Source: Meandrina meandrites
Taxonomy: Eukaryota; Cnidaria; Anthozoa; Scleractinia; Meandrinidae
Direction of reading: 5' to 3'
Length of the DNA: 64,000 nt
Assembly: GCA_963693305.1 (NCBI GenBank)
Contig: OY855909.1
Coordinates: forward strand, 3,819,241-3,883,240
Part shown: one piece after another, positions 23,801 to 34,901 of the stretch
How the letters are laid out: every line of letters begins with the position of its first letter
Numbering within the stretch: position 1 is the stretch's first letter
Notes under the pieces: model-generated
Told to the model about the DNA's origin: nothing
Databases searched by the model: none
The model's input: only the letters and a program-made list of their open reading frames with translations
Program-made: the position numbers and the translations under genes

Positions 23801-24522
23801 ACTATTGGTTACTGCTAGTAGGAAATACATTGAATACACGAGACAAAACATTGACAGACGCCTGGGAACAGTCGCTGACGCGTTCGAAAACCTCACAGTT
23901 GTGTCAAACGTTGTGCATCGTTATTTGCCTGATTTAAACGTACTCCTTTTGGCACTGTGACCTCAATCTGAGATAACATGATATCGTAAAAATGCTGTAA
24001 AATGGAAAATGGGATAACATTTGCAAGGACACGTGGTCGCAAATAGATGGCGTAAATATAGGGCGTCAATAAACGTTTATATCTATGCCGTAGCAGAGTA
24101 TTCTCAATTATTTGAGTAAATGACAATGCAGTTACAAAGCTTACCTCGTATTTGAAACTCATGATCTTTCAAACTCAACAAACATTCATCATTCACACAA
24201 ACATTAACACAGTCATCATCAAACATTCCAGACTTGCCGCCGCGACTTGCACGAGAATATACAGCGTCGAGCAGATCTTATTACAACCTGATGAAATATG
24301 ATCACCCACGTCCCTCTACCCCTTCAGTTAATATCCTCGGGGATATTTTAAACTGAAAAAAAAAGAGAAAAATAATAAAAATTTAAAAAAAAAGCATTGA
24401 TAGAGAATGTTGATAGAGAGATTTGTAGATAGATTGATAGAGATTTTTTTTTCACTGTCACAAGTTACCCGCCACCCGCCACCCGCCACCCGTTACCCGC
24501 CACCCGTGGAAAAGTGCTGCCG
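20856..24522. mobile_element. 3.7 kb Mutator-like DNA transposon
   Basis: About 310 bp terminal inverted repeats (20856-21165 and 24214-24522) are almost identical, differing mainly in the number and order of GGGTGGC/GGGTAAC units and in homopolymer lengths. Both start CGGCAGCACTTTTCCACGGG. The flanks TTTGGCGGG (20847-20855) and TTTGTCGGG (24523-24531) form a 9 bp duplication with one mismatch. Long TIRs plus a 9 bp duplication fit the Mutator superfamily (inference). No transposase was recognised, so the copy is probably non-autonomous. A minus-strand acidic reading frame lies inside. The element fills most of the spacer between EXOSC5 and BCKDHA. Confidence 0.75.
21075..21569 (-). CDS. Acidic duplicated exon inside the transposon, unknown function
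   Basis: A minus-strand frame opens after an AG acceptor near 21570 (EFAFEKSQDDPPEEE) and stays open into the left TIR, ending near 21075. It encodes two ~57-residue tandem units, each with DDPPEEE, a Ser/Asp/Glu-rich block, KRN(K/N)TLRAPLPS and (S)DDVQI. The high D/E/S content and lack of an initiating Met suggest an internal exon. Possible partner exons are MSFKYE followed by a GTAAGC donor at about 24162-24145, and an acidic stretch DGIDIEDSEEDA near 23760. I do not recognise the family. It could be a host gene fragment captured by the element or a divergent element-encoded protein. Confidence 0.35.
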
Positions 24523-24600
24523 TTTGTCGGGAACTCATTGAGACTCTGACAATACTCCCTGCCCTACCCCGGACGAGTCCACAGTCGCCAAGAAATAAAG

Positions 24601-27600
24601 ATGGCTGCCTCAACGTGGCTAATAAGAGCAGCGATTCCTCGCTTTCGCGGCACGTTAACCAAACTTAGGACACTGCCTACCGCCTTCAAAGCGTTAAGAG
24701 TAAGTTAGCCATGATATTTTCCGTTGTGGATCGTAACAATGCCAGTGCTTATTGTGCAAATGCAATCTTTCTCTCGCCCACAGTTGAGTTCGTTTAGCAC
24801 AGGAGCCGGCAGATCCGAAGACAAGCCAAGATTTCCAGGCGCCCTGAATTCAAATTATACCGAAAAATTGGAATTCGACGATCCTGACGATGGTGAAGTT
24901 ATCCCTGTGTACCGTGTTATGGATCGGAACGGAAAAGTGATTGATGAAGCACACGACCCCAAGGTAAACTCGAGCTTATAACATTTCTTTCTAAGACAGA
25001 TCTCGAAGCGGCTTAAAACATATTCCACAAGAAGGCTAGAGCTTCAATGCTTAATTTTTCTTTGATATTCTCATCTTCAGAATCATGAAACGAAAAAGCC
25101 CTTGGTTTGAAAAGCATGAAATTGGCTTTTGTCTTGCCTTGGGGGAGTGTTGGGGGTTGGGTCAACAGAAATTACATACTTTAATTAAATCGAAAAATGT
25201 ATTGATATGGAATTTTTTTTATATTGGCGGCTTTCATTCTAGAGATGGACAAATCGTCGAGACGGACAAATTGCCTGAGACGACAAGTCATCTGAGTGTG
25301 AAAATGGGACGGGTACAATTTTTGACGAACAAGTCATCTGAATTAGTCTGGGATTTGGCCATCTAGGAAGGTGGTTTTTCAAGGACGACTTTGTCGTTTA
25401 GATGGATGAGTCATCTAATAGCCCTCTTAAATTCACACCAGATGAACAAATTGTTGGATTTTCACCTCAAAGGGAAATGGCACTAGCAAAATAAACTGTT
25501 GGGAAGAGCATTAAAAAAGTGACAAGAAAAAACAGTCATGTCCTGATGTAGAGTTAATTCTATTTGCAAGTGTATTCAAATGACAGCAGAGATTGAGCTA
25601 GGGCCCTTACTTTAGAAGTGTTGGCCCTAAAATATCTGTGGACGAGAGTGCCTTCAGGAAGATAAATGATAATTATTTGACCTGTGTAAAGCCAGTGTGA
25701 GTGCAGAAGGTCTAGATGATCTTTGTTTCTCTGTGGACAAGTTAAGACCGAAGTACAAATGGTTTGAAGCATGCTCAATATACACTTTTACCTCAGGGCA
25801 GCCATTTTCCACATGCAAGCCAGAGGTAGCCAGTGCTGGTGCCGGGTACCTTGCATTAAAGATTGTCTGTTTGTCAGTCTTGGTATGAATTTAAGACAAT
25901 CAAAACAAGATGACTTGTCTAGCTTTCACATTAGATGAACAAATCGTCAGATGACTTGTCCGTCTAGATGATTTGTCTGTTTTCTAGTGTGAAAACAGCA
26001 ATGATGGCATAAAATGTAAGGGTTCTACAAATTATTTGTAGGACCCTTACGTTTGGCATATTATGACCAACTACTATATAAAATGGAATAGTCAATTGTC
26101 ATATTGAGCTTCACCTGCCATTGATGACCCAAATGTGACTTTTTGTCAGGCCATTTTTGCATACCAACAGAAAGATAAAACTTATACCAAAACTTGACAA
26201 AAAATTGTTCATTTTACAGTGAAACAAACTCAATCAGAGTCACCCAACATTTTTTAGCCAATCATAAGACAAGCTCAGAACAAAAGAATAAATTGGAGTT
26301 CGTTCAGCAGCAGTTAAATTTGCCCCTTACTGTGATTGGTTGGCTGATGAAGGAAGTCCAATTCTTTTGTTCTGAACTTGGTTTGTGGTTGGTTAAAGAA
26401 CTTCAGGTGGCCCCGGTTGAGTTATTTATTTAGCAACAAAATGATGGGCTCATTCATACAGTTCACATCTTTTTGTTCATGTCTAAATATTCTTTTTGTT
26501 CATGTGTAAATTTTTTTTTTTCTGTAGCTTGACAAAGAAACAATACAAGATATGTACAAGAAGATGACTCTTCTTAATACAATGGATCGCATTTTGTATG
26601 AATCACAACGACAGGTAATTCAACAAAACAATTATTTTTCAGTAGTCAAAAGAGAAATGTCCTTTACTGAGCAAAACCTGATGGAGAGAAATCAAATCAC
26701 AGTCAAGCCTCCTTGAAGCTGACAACCAGAATATCATTCCTAAGTGTCCACTTAGGAAAAGAATCTGCTTGCGTGAGGTTAGAAATGTAGAACTTGGGAT
26801 AAGGGTGTCTCTTTGTTTCATAAGATAATATTTTAGTATCAACAAGCCTGGTATGATATGATGTATTTCCGATTTTAGGGACGTATATCATTTTATATGA
26901 CAAGTTATGGTGAGGAGGGGACCCATTTTGGTACTGCTGCGGCCCTTTTGCCTAATGACGTTGTACTTGGTCAGTACCGCGAAGCTGGTGTGTTGCTATG
27001 GAGAGGATTCACTTTAGATGACTTCATGAACCAGTGTTATGCTAATCAATATGACAATGGCAAAGGCAGACAGATGCCTGTTCATTATGGCTCAAAAGAT
27101 TACAACTTTGTCACAATTTCTTCCACTCTTGCTACTCAGATGCCTCAAGGTGAGTTGGTTGTTGCTGTGCCGAAAGGCAAGTGAAACAGTAGTCCAGTTC
27201 TGTCCCTCTCTCTTTCACGCAACCCTATGGGAGAGAAGATCCAGTAGTGCTTAGCACTACTGGCTAACCGGCAAGCATGCATAGCCAATAGTCCCTGGAC
27301 CCCCTCTCCCATAGCAGTGCACGACAGCGAGAGGGCCAGAACTGGACTTGTGAAACATTTGAATGTATAATTAAAGTTGATTGTCAACTGGAAGTTGACA
27401 AAGTTAAATAAACTGCCATAGCATAATATTTCGAGTGTCAGCCCTTCATCTAAGCAAAGTTATTGCACAAGAGCAAAGTTATTGCCCCAGCTAACTAACA
27501 GCACTCTTCCCATGAAATTCTTGCAGATGGGTTCTGTGGGTCAATTAAACACACTAAAATGGTGCAGCATAGACTCACCCTCATTTTCTGTGAGCAATAG

Positions 27601-30507
27601 TCAATTAGGTGTATTCATTCATAAGAAAACTCGGGTCTGTAGTGTACTAAATAGTCAGGCTTTGACCACCAAGTAGATATGTAAAAATAAAATATTTTCA
27701 GGTCATAAATTATTGTCATTGACCAAATCTTCTCAAATCTTATTTGTCAGCTACTGGTTATGGCTATGCTTTAAAACGTGCAGGCACTGGAAGCTGTGTC
27801 ATCTGCTACTTTGGAGAAGGAGCCGCAAGCGAGGGAGATGCACATGCAGCTTTTAACTTTGCTGCCACATTGGAAGCTCCAGTCATTTTCTTCTGGTAAA
27901 AAAAAAAGAAAAATAAACAGAATTATTCAACCCTAGCCTTAGAAACAGCCTTCTTTCTCTTCGCACTTGATTCTTGCCTTGTAATGTCTAACACTGAACA
28001 AAATATCTTACTCAACAGCCGTAACAATGGTTATGCCATATCCACTCCTACTATTGATCAGTACCGAGGCGATGGAATAGGTAAAGTTGTATTTTTTTGC
28101 TGCACATGGCACATGTTCTTGGAAAATTATACTAGTAAAAGAGGGATCCATTTACATCGTCCAGCTTCTGTAAACTTTTGGGTGTTAGATGCATGCATCC
28201 TAAGACTGCTTTCACACCCCAGCAGGGGGGACTCTTGTAGGAAACAGACAGAAATTTTGATGGCATTTTGCCCAGAACAACCTCACTGAGACCAAAATCC
28301 GAAATTTAAACCCCTAAGCAAGACAACAAGCATCACCTTCTCTTTCATATGAGAGATCCCCCCCCCCCCCCCCCCTGTGGATTTCACATTCATATTATTG
28401 CCTGTGAAAGAAATTCCTAAGATTCAACCAAATGACATAGCTCTATGCAGGTCTATGTAGTGTTCACGTTATTATTTTGTGGTCTTCTTTTAATACTTGT
28501 AGCACTTTTGAATGGACCTATTAATGCAAAACATGGATCAAAGCTTTTAAACATTTCTGTGTGATATTACAGTGTACTAGACATTTGTATCCTGCATTTT
28601 TGCTACTACATGTATACATTGCCAAATTATATTAACTTTATCTGATGTTTGTTTAGCTGGACATGGCAGGGGTTATGGGATGAAAGCAATTCGTGTGGAT
28701 GGTAACGATGTCTTTGCTGTTTATAATGTCACCAAAGCAGCTCGTGAGATTGCAGTCAATCAGTCAAGACCGGTTATGGTTGAAGCTATGACTTACAGGT
28801 TAGATAGAGTAGTAACTGAACGCGAACCATACTCTCCTGTTAATATCAAATAAACCTCAAAGGTACCCTGATTTTAGTGCACAGGTTCAATAAATTGTCT
28901 GTACTTGCATATCCATATAAAAGCACAGTCAGGTAAGTTGCCGTTTATGCCAGAGAAACAGGTAGAATACTGGGTAGCAGAAATATGTCTTCATTTGTTA
29001 AAATTATAGTATCCAATCCTTACCAGTTCTTGGTAATCAAGGTATCTTAGATCCCTAATAAACCAAAATCAAAGTTACACCCATCTAATCTTTTGTTTCA
29101 CATATAATAATGAGGGGGACATTGGGGTTTGCGGTATTGCGGTATTGGCCAATTTTTCATGCGGTATTTCGGTAATTTTAATCTTGAATTGCGGTATTCT
29201 CCAAACCTGCGGGACGCATTTTCTTGGCGTTTTGGTCGACGATAGTTGGTATAAAAAACTTATCCTTCACCTTTTTCCAACCATTTTTATCTGTTTCTGG
29301 TCGTTTCGGAAGCAACCTGAAACAGCCTTTTTTTATCACACATTTTAATGAACAATTTGACTGTTTTAACGACCAGTTTAAAGCCCTGTCATGAGGCCCT
29401 GCCAGGGGGGTGTCCCAGGCTTGTCGGAATTTTAAAATGTCTCGTGTCGGCATTTTGTCAAGGCTACACAATGCTGTCGGAAATTTAGCGACATACATTT
29501 GGCTTCGTCAGTCGTTTGTCGCTATTTCGTTTGAGCGCTGTCGCTACTTTTTGGCCCATGTCGCTTGTCGGAATTTACCCTGGCAGGGCCTCTGTCATTG
29601 TTTCCTCGGTCCTATCGCTCGTTATTGCCTCTAATTTTGCCCTCGCGTCAACGAATTCGCCAGCTATACAGGCTTACTATGAAATTGCGGTATTTTCCGG
29701 ATTTTTTTGCGGTATTGCAGTATTTGCCGATATTTTTTGCAGTAATGCGGTGTTTAGCAACCCCCAATGTCCCCCTCAATAATCAATCATCCTTTCGCAG
29801 AATTGGTCATCACAGCACAAGTGATGATTCCTCAGTATACCGCTCACTCAAAGAAGTCAATTATTGGGACAAAGAGGACCATCCCATTGGGAGGCTCAGG
29901 TATGTGCATAAAGTGAGAACCACATATAGCAGCTACAAATTGGTGGCTTATGGCTAGTGAACTGGGCACGGGATTGTAGGGTCCTTGTTCATGCCCTGGC
30001 TGGGGTCATTGCATTATGTTCTTGAACAAGACAGTTTACTCTCGAAGTACCTCTCTCCACCCAGGTGTTAAAACTGGTACCAGAAAATTTAATGCTGGGG
30101 AAACACTGCGATGGACCAGCATCCCATCCAGCAAACTCTTGCAGTCACAATGCAAATTAAACACTGACACCAAGAAGCTAAAAGATTTAATTTAATTTCT
30201 TTGTTTCCCTCACTTCCTCAAAGTAGTTATAATTACAAATTGCCATTTATTATCCAGGAACTACATGGAAAACAAAAAGTGGTGGGACAGTGAAATGGAG
30301 GAAAAGTGGAAGAGTGACGCTCGTCAGCAAGTTATGTCGGCATTTTCAAGAGCTGAAAAAGCACTTAAACCACCTGTCAAAGATATGTTCACTGATGTAT
30401 ATGACACTTTACCTTACCATTTGCAAAAACAATACCAAGAATGTATGGATCATGTAGCAAAGTACCCTCACGAATACCCCACTGAACTGCATGTACAAGA
30501 TGAGTAA
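24601..30507 (+). CDS. BCKDHA: Branched-chain 2-oxoacid dehydrogenase E1 alpha, mitochondrial (9 exons)
   Basis: The thiamine-diphosphate-dependent E1 alpha subunit oxidatively decarboxylates the 2-oxoacids of Leu, Ile and Val in the mitochondrial matrix, as an alpha2-beta2 heterotetramer with BCKDHB. Exons: 24601-24699, 24784-24963, 26528-26614, 26879-27149, 27751-27895, 28019-28080, 28657-28798, 29801-29899, 30258-30507. They give 444 aa; the human protein has 445. Visible: an Arg/Lys-rich acid-poor presequence (1-33), [28 protein letters not shown] [29 protein letters not shown] (ThDP/metal loop, about 233-251), [11 protein letters not shown], and the phosphorylation loop [12 protein letters not shown] whose S334 matches the kinase-regulated serine of the human enzyme. 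Every phase is consistent. Introns carry several MITEs; one ends 22 bases before exon 8. Confidence 0.96.
25232..25994. repeat. 763 bp inverted-repeat element, BCKDHA intron 2
   Basis: The ends TTTCATTCTAGA and TCTAGTGTGAAA are inverted, and the flanking blocks (AGACGGACAA and its relatives) repeat in both orientations. The interior repeats the ACAAATCGTC/GACGACTTTGTCGT theme. No clear target duplication; non-coding. Confidence 0.5.
26255..26394. repeat. Foldback element, BCKDHA intron 2
   Basis: The arms AGCTCAGAACAAAAGAAT and ATTCTTTTGTTCTGAACT pair across about 75 bases, with further outer pairing (AGCCAATCA / TGGTTGGTT). It ends about 130 bases before the acceptor of exon 3. Confidence 0.5.
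27189..27349. repeat. 161 bp hAT-like MITE with 8 bp TSD (GTGAAACA)
   Basis: The arms AGTCCAGTTCTG and CAGAACTGGACT, each followed or preceded by a CCCTCTC/GAGAGGG block, are bracketed by perfect GTGAAACA duplications (27181-27188 and 27350-27357). An 8 bp duplication with short inverted ends fits hAT or P-type elements. It sits 40 bases after the donor of BCKDHA exon 4. Confidence 0.75.
28358..28375. repeat. C18 homopolymer, BCKDHA intron 6
   Basis: An uninterrupted C run preceded by an AT-rich stretch. Its length is probably variable. Confidence 0.8.
29111..29778. mobile_element. MITE with GGTATT-rich ends, BCKDHA intron 7
   Basis: The ends TGAGGGGGACATTGGGG and the inverted CCCCAATGTCCCCCTCA enclose many TGCGGTATT units. 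The flanks ATAATAA and ATAATCA may be a 7 bp duplication with one mismatch. A second, smaller MITE (29394-29591) is inserted in it, so the original element was about 460 bases. A diverged relative beginning GAGGGGGACGTTGAGGG lies near 1692-1850. The right end is 22 bases from the acceptor of exon 8. Confidence 0.65.
29394..29591. mobile_element. Nested 198 bp MITE with 8 bp TSD
   Basis: The inverted ends AGGCCCTGCCAGGG and CCCTGGCAGGGCCT are flanked by CTGTCATG (29386-29393) and CTGTCATT (29592-29599), an 8 bp duplication with one mismatch. The interior is GTCGGAATTT/TGTCGCTA-rich. It is younger than its host element at 29111-29778. Confidence 0.7.
29935..30165 (+). repeat. SINE-like interspersed repeat, BCKDHA intron 8
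   Basis: Contains CCACCCAGGTGT, GGTACCAGAAAATTTAATGC, GGGGAAACACTGCGATGGAC and CAGCATCCCATCCAG. This block is a common interspersed-repeat motif in invertebrate genomes (recollection, not searched). A reverse-orientation relative is at 38745-38875, confirming dispersal within this window. Confidence 0.55.
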
Positions 30508-31010
30508 TCTTGAAGTTCAAGGTACAATTTAAATAATGGAAATGCTGCTCGATGAGGAACAATGAACAGATGTGGGAACTTTTTTCGAAGATTGAGAATG
30601 GCCTCATTTATGAGGTGCTGTTCAAGAAAATAATCTCAACGATGTGTAATGACACTTGAGAGTGGAAGAAGTAAGCCTTGGTTAAGAAAAGAACTATAAT
30701 ACGATATGCAGGTCTGTTATCTCCATAAGAATTCTGCAAATGCCTGATATCTTGTGGAGGTTAAATTTCTGTAATTGTTACTGTAGTAAGTTTCAGTAAG
30801 AAAATTGTTATTTGATACACAAAAGGTTTCATATGGGGGTGTAGTAAGTTTAACAAATACCTTTAGTGTTTAAAGTATTTCTGTTAAGGAAGCCAACAGG
30901 TTTTATAAACTGTTTTTAATTATTTAAACTTAAATGGGGGATTATAGTCATGGGACTTAATTACTGTGTAGGAAGATAACAAATTATTAGGCCTTGGTGT
31001 GTTATATAAT

Positions 31011-31020
31011 AATAAATAAA
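31011..31020 (+). terminator. Poly(A) signal for BCKDHA
   Basis: Overlapping AATAAA hexamers lie about 505 bases after the BCKDHA stop, in an AT-rich stretch followed shortly by a T/G-rich segment. It faces the convergent prolyl-hydroxylase-like gene, whose stop is only about 650 bases away. Confidence 0.6.
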
Positions 31021-31313
31021 ACCTTGAGGAAAATGTTTGTGATTTATTTTTAATCAACTAAGCATTAAAAATAAACTTGACTAACTAACAAGCTTCATTA
31101 AAGGCCAACGTTGGCAGTGAGAGGCTGTTGCTCTGTTAACCTAAGCGATAATATTAAGTTACTGCTGTAGATCAATTGTCTCAGTCTAGGTTCCAGACCC
31201 TTTTCATAACAATGTAAAATAATCATTAAAATTTTGTAACGGTCATACTTTTGAAAATGTATGTTGCATAGCATATGAAATGTCAAGTTAGTAAAATGCG
31301 ATTTTTCACAATG

Positions 31314-31319
31314 TTTATT
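31314..31319 (-). terminator. Candidate poly(A) signal, P4H-like gene
   Basis: The minus strand reads AATAAA about 350 bases after the stop. Another candidate lies near 31040, inside the BCKDHA termination zone. Confidence 0.35.
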
Positions 31320-31668
31320 ACCGCTGTTTGTTTCATGTTTTTAATCAAGTTACGAAGGCCTTAAACCAAGAGTCTATATAAACTAAATTCTGTTTTAAAT
31401 TAAAAATGGAAGTTATACCCCCTGGATGTAGGTGTAAGCCCTCCCATTCTCCTATCCAACTTTTCTGCATTAACATACCAAAGTCTCACAGAAAATTGTA
31501 CTTAGACAATAAATAAGTTTGCAAGTAGAGTTCAGATCAAAATGTTTGATCAGAGTGGACTTGTTACAGTATATCCTTCATCAGAAATTAATTGAAAGTT
31601 ATTTGTTTTCATCTCATTTCAAACAGCTGTACCCTTAACAAGTAGTACAACCAGTTTTTACTCATATG

Positions 31669-33388
31669 CTACCAAAAATCCTCCTCATAAGAACCCCATG
31701 GCTCATGATGTAACCAAATTTGAGCAATCCATTTTTCTCCGTATATTACTGGACATGAGCCATGGACTGATCGAGGGTTTAACTCTCCATAACCCTGTTC
31801 ACTGATAATGTGATTAAAAAATACCAAGCATGATGTTGCTTCAGGAACAACCTTAATAATGTTTTCATCACAACAGATTTCCTTTAGTAAAGGCTTTTCA
31901 TTTTGCAACGATGTGTAACCAACATTGGATGCATTAATTATTGCTCGAGGAAAGATGGTTTCTCCACCTTGTGGGACAGAGTTTAAGTAAACTAAAAAAG
32001 TGGCTGCACGTTTCATTCTCTTGCCTTGCATAACAAAACCAGAGTCGTAATGTAGTTCGTAGTTCTGATTAGCTGTGTATTTTGTCAGAGAAACTGGCTC
32101 TGCTAGTTTCCATGGTAACCCAGACAGGTTTCCCGCAAGCATAGCCATCTCTCTTAGAATCCATAAATTTGCATCGCTTTTGTTACGCAAATAAAGAGAC
32201 CAGGAGAAGCCACTGTTTGTGTTCTCAATGAGTCGTTCTTTTGCTAAGTTCATCAAGCTGGATTGTTGTTGTGTAGTTATGCAGTCTCTATAAAGTCTTA
32301 TCAGTGGATTTGTTGAGAGAACAACCATTTCTGACATTTTATTTGATCTTTGCCCTGCAAAAAATAAAGAATTATATTAATGTAGCAAAATCTACAATGT
32401 TTCTAGAACTAGGAAAGATGATTCAACCAAAAAAAAACATTCCTTGGTTTAGAATGTTAAACTAGCAATAACTAGGAGAATGTGCTCCCTTTGTGACTAC
32501 ATCTGCAAATGGTTACATGCTGAATAAGGACTTCAAACCATAGGTCCCATCTCCTGCATCATCAGTGTTATATGGTCAGCAGGGGGAGTTAAAAAAACCC
32601 ACACACTGACTTATCGCAAAGCCAGATTAGGGCACAGAGTTGCTGATGTTGTGGTCTGGCCTTGTTTCATAGGTTGGTGCTTCACAAAGGGTTAACCTCA
32701 TTGCACCATTCCTCCTTGGACAGAATTGTTGAAGAAAAATTGCGATGACTGACCATGACCATCTATGAGTACTGTCTAGCTCGGTTACATGCTAAATTGA
32801 CAAATGTAATAAACAATTGCTGTAACTAGCCAAGATCATTTCTAACCCATGTAGGGAGTTAGAAAATGACAAAGCATTCAACATAGCAACAGTGGAAGTC
32901 AATTTTACTCAAAAAAAACGTTCGAATTAAAATATTTAATACAAGCAAAACTTATAAACTGAGTCTTCTTATCGTCCTGTGCTCTTATCGCTAAATTGGG
33001 TATCCTGTGGTCTAAGTGAACAACAACCGGTCAACAGATAATGCAGCTTGGTGCAAGATCTCGTAACAACCAACTTCTCTCTCTCTCTTTTCCTTCTTCT
33101 TCTTCTTTTTTCAATCTCCCGATGTAGAAGCCTGAATTTTCGCCGTCTTCCGAGTTCTCTGGTCGGCTGAAATTCGGGCTACACGCCGATCGTAGACCGG
33201 CTTCGCACGATCTAACAGTAGTAAATCAGTAAAAATAAGCCTTACTTACCACGAAAAACAACTTCATGGTATGAACGGTCATGACGAATGCAAGAGCTTG
33301 AACACTTGAAAGTTTCTTGTTTAGAAAATACGAAGAAGTGACGCAAAAAACAAGCCACCGTTATAAACAATACACTTCTAGAAGCCAT
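31669..33388 (-). CDS. Prolyl 4-hydroxylase-like 2OG-Fe(II) dioxygenase (2 exons)
   Basis: Fe(II)/2-oxoglutarate dioxygenase of the P4H alpha-type fold, probably hydroxylating proline in a secreted or ER substrate (inference). Exon 1 is 33388-33250 and exon 2 is 32354-31669; the GTAAGT donor and TTTTTTGCAG acceptor join in frame to give 274 aa. Visible: an N-terminal hydrophobic stretch (MASRSVLFITVACF), iron ligands H148 and D150 in HYDSG, GGETIFP, distal H244 in VHGSCPV, and 2OG-binding K254 in GEKWIAQIWLH. It is much shorter than collagen P4H alpha subunits, as it lacks their substrate-binding N-terminal half, and resembles small plant- and algal-type P4Hs. Without exon 1, a cytosolic 222 aa form could start at 32337. 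It is convergent with BCKDHA; a long hairpin element lies about 217 bases upstream of the start codon. Confidence 0.85.
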
Positions 33389-33604
33389 ATTGTCAGACTA
33401 GAACCCAGGCCTCGCAGCAAGATTTTCCAATTAGATTTGGGACGTTCAACTACATGCAACAGAGTAACCACAACACAATGCACCGGAACTACAACACAGT
33501 GTACCAAGAAGTCTGGGCACTAGTAGAGTATTGCGTGACTGAGCTTGACTGAGAGTGACTAGGGATCGTCACGTACAATGAGGAAAATCACGTCTTGTGC
33601 AGAG

Positions 33605-34015
33605 AATTAGCCATGTTCTAAACGAGCAGGGGACTGGGTACGAACATATTTTCTCTTCGGTACAAACATTCAATATCGATTGAATTGAAAAATGGGGCAT
33701 TTCATCTGAAAGAGCATCCAAAAATTAGTAAATTCACCAAATCTGACGGTTATTGGTTTAAACCCAAAGGCATGGTACACTTAGTATGGATTGGAGGGAC
33801 AGGCGTCCTCCAATCCATACTAAGCTCTCTTATTTTAAAAGTGTGCCATGCCTTTGCGTTTAAACCAATAACCATCCAATTTGGTGAATTTACTAATTTT
33901 TGGATGCTCTTTCAGATGACGTGCCCCATTTTCAATTCAATCGATATTGAATGTTCGTACCAAGAAAAAACATGTTCGTACCCAGTCCCCTGCTCGTTTA
34001 GAACATGGCCAATTA
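33605..34015. repeat. 411 bp nearly perfect hairpin (foldback) element
   Basis: Almost the whole element is self-complementary. The left arm begins CCATGTTCTAAACGAGCAGG and the right arm ends with its complement; the centre is GGATTGGAGG-GACAGGCGT-CCTCCAATCC near 33812. The arms are ~200 bases with few mismatches and one short extra block. Non-coding. It lies just upstream of the P4H-like gene, so a transcript crossing it would form long dsRNA. Confidence 0.8.
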
Positions 34016-34240
34016 TGAAACGAGTCTGACATCACTTTTTCTGCTCGGGTCACTAGATTGTTCTTGTTGTGCCACAGGGGGACCACAATATTTGAGGAAA
34101 TGAATAAATTAATAAAGAATAATACTATTCACGTGGTTTTCTGTGTTGTTTTTCTTATATGTACAGTAGGCGTCAATAAACGCGACAGCACCGCTATCGT
34201 GTGCAGAGCTAGCTGCTCAAGCGCGCGAGCGGATCTGAAA

Positions 34241-34339
34241 TATGCTAATTTTTTACCTACAATATTAATAAGTAACAAGGGTGGCAACTCTTTCACGAAA
34301 TAATTACTTATTAATATTGTAGGTAAAAAATTAGCATAT
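34241..34339. repeat. ~100 bp hairpin
   Basis: The arms TATGCTAATTTTTTACCTAC and GTAGGTAAAAAATTAGCATA pair, extending through AATATTAATAAGTAA, with a loop of roughly 25-30 bases. Non-coding. Confidence 0.7.
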
Positions 34340-34554
34340 TTAGTAAACCCGTAGGACTGTGTACCGAACTAAGCCTGCATTTAAACATTAGCTATCCCAC
34401 TTTGTTTAATAGCAAAAAGAAAGACAAAAAATATGCGCGCGTGTCAACATTGTCAGCACTGTCGACCGCATGAAAAGTTGTTTGAACCTGTTTGAACTCA
34501 GTGCTGTGAATGACCGTGTTGTTCAGGTTGTTGTCACCGTGTTATGGCTCGCCG

Positions 34555-34695
34555 TGTTTTGAATCACTGTGTTGGGGGTTCACTTTTTTGTGGTTCGCCA
34601 TGTTGTGGTTCACCGTGTTGTGGTTCACTGTGTTGTGGTTCACCCTGTTGTGGTTACCCTGTTGTGGTTCACTGTGTTGTGGTCACGCTGTGGTG
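34555..34695 (+). repeat. ~15 bp minisatellite
   Basis: Tandem units of the type GTTGTGGTTCACYGT, at least seven recognisable. Cys/Gly/Trp-rich open frames over this stretch are translations of the repeat. Confidence 0.7.
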
Positions 34696-34901
34696 GGTAA
34701 ACGTCCCAACCCCTCCTCAGATTTTCGTGGCAGCGGTGGAAGGTCGGTGGAATCTGGAAGCGCCCGATGGACATAAAAATATGTCAAACATGATTTTCGA
34801 TAAGCGCCGAGAATGACGCTTAACATTGATTGATAGCCAATCAAAATAACTTAAGATATGAGACCCTAGCAAGTTCGCCTGGATTTCACTAGCCTGCAAT
34901 G

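Noticed and set aside
34510..34816. Cys/Gly-rich secreted protein
   Set aside because: Two frames of the same 15 bp minisatellite look equally protein-like; no signal peptide or exon structure.
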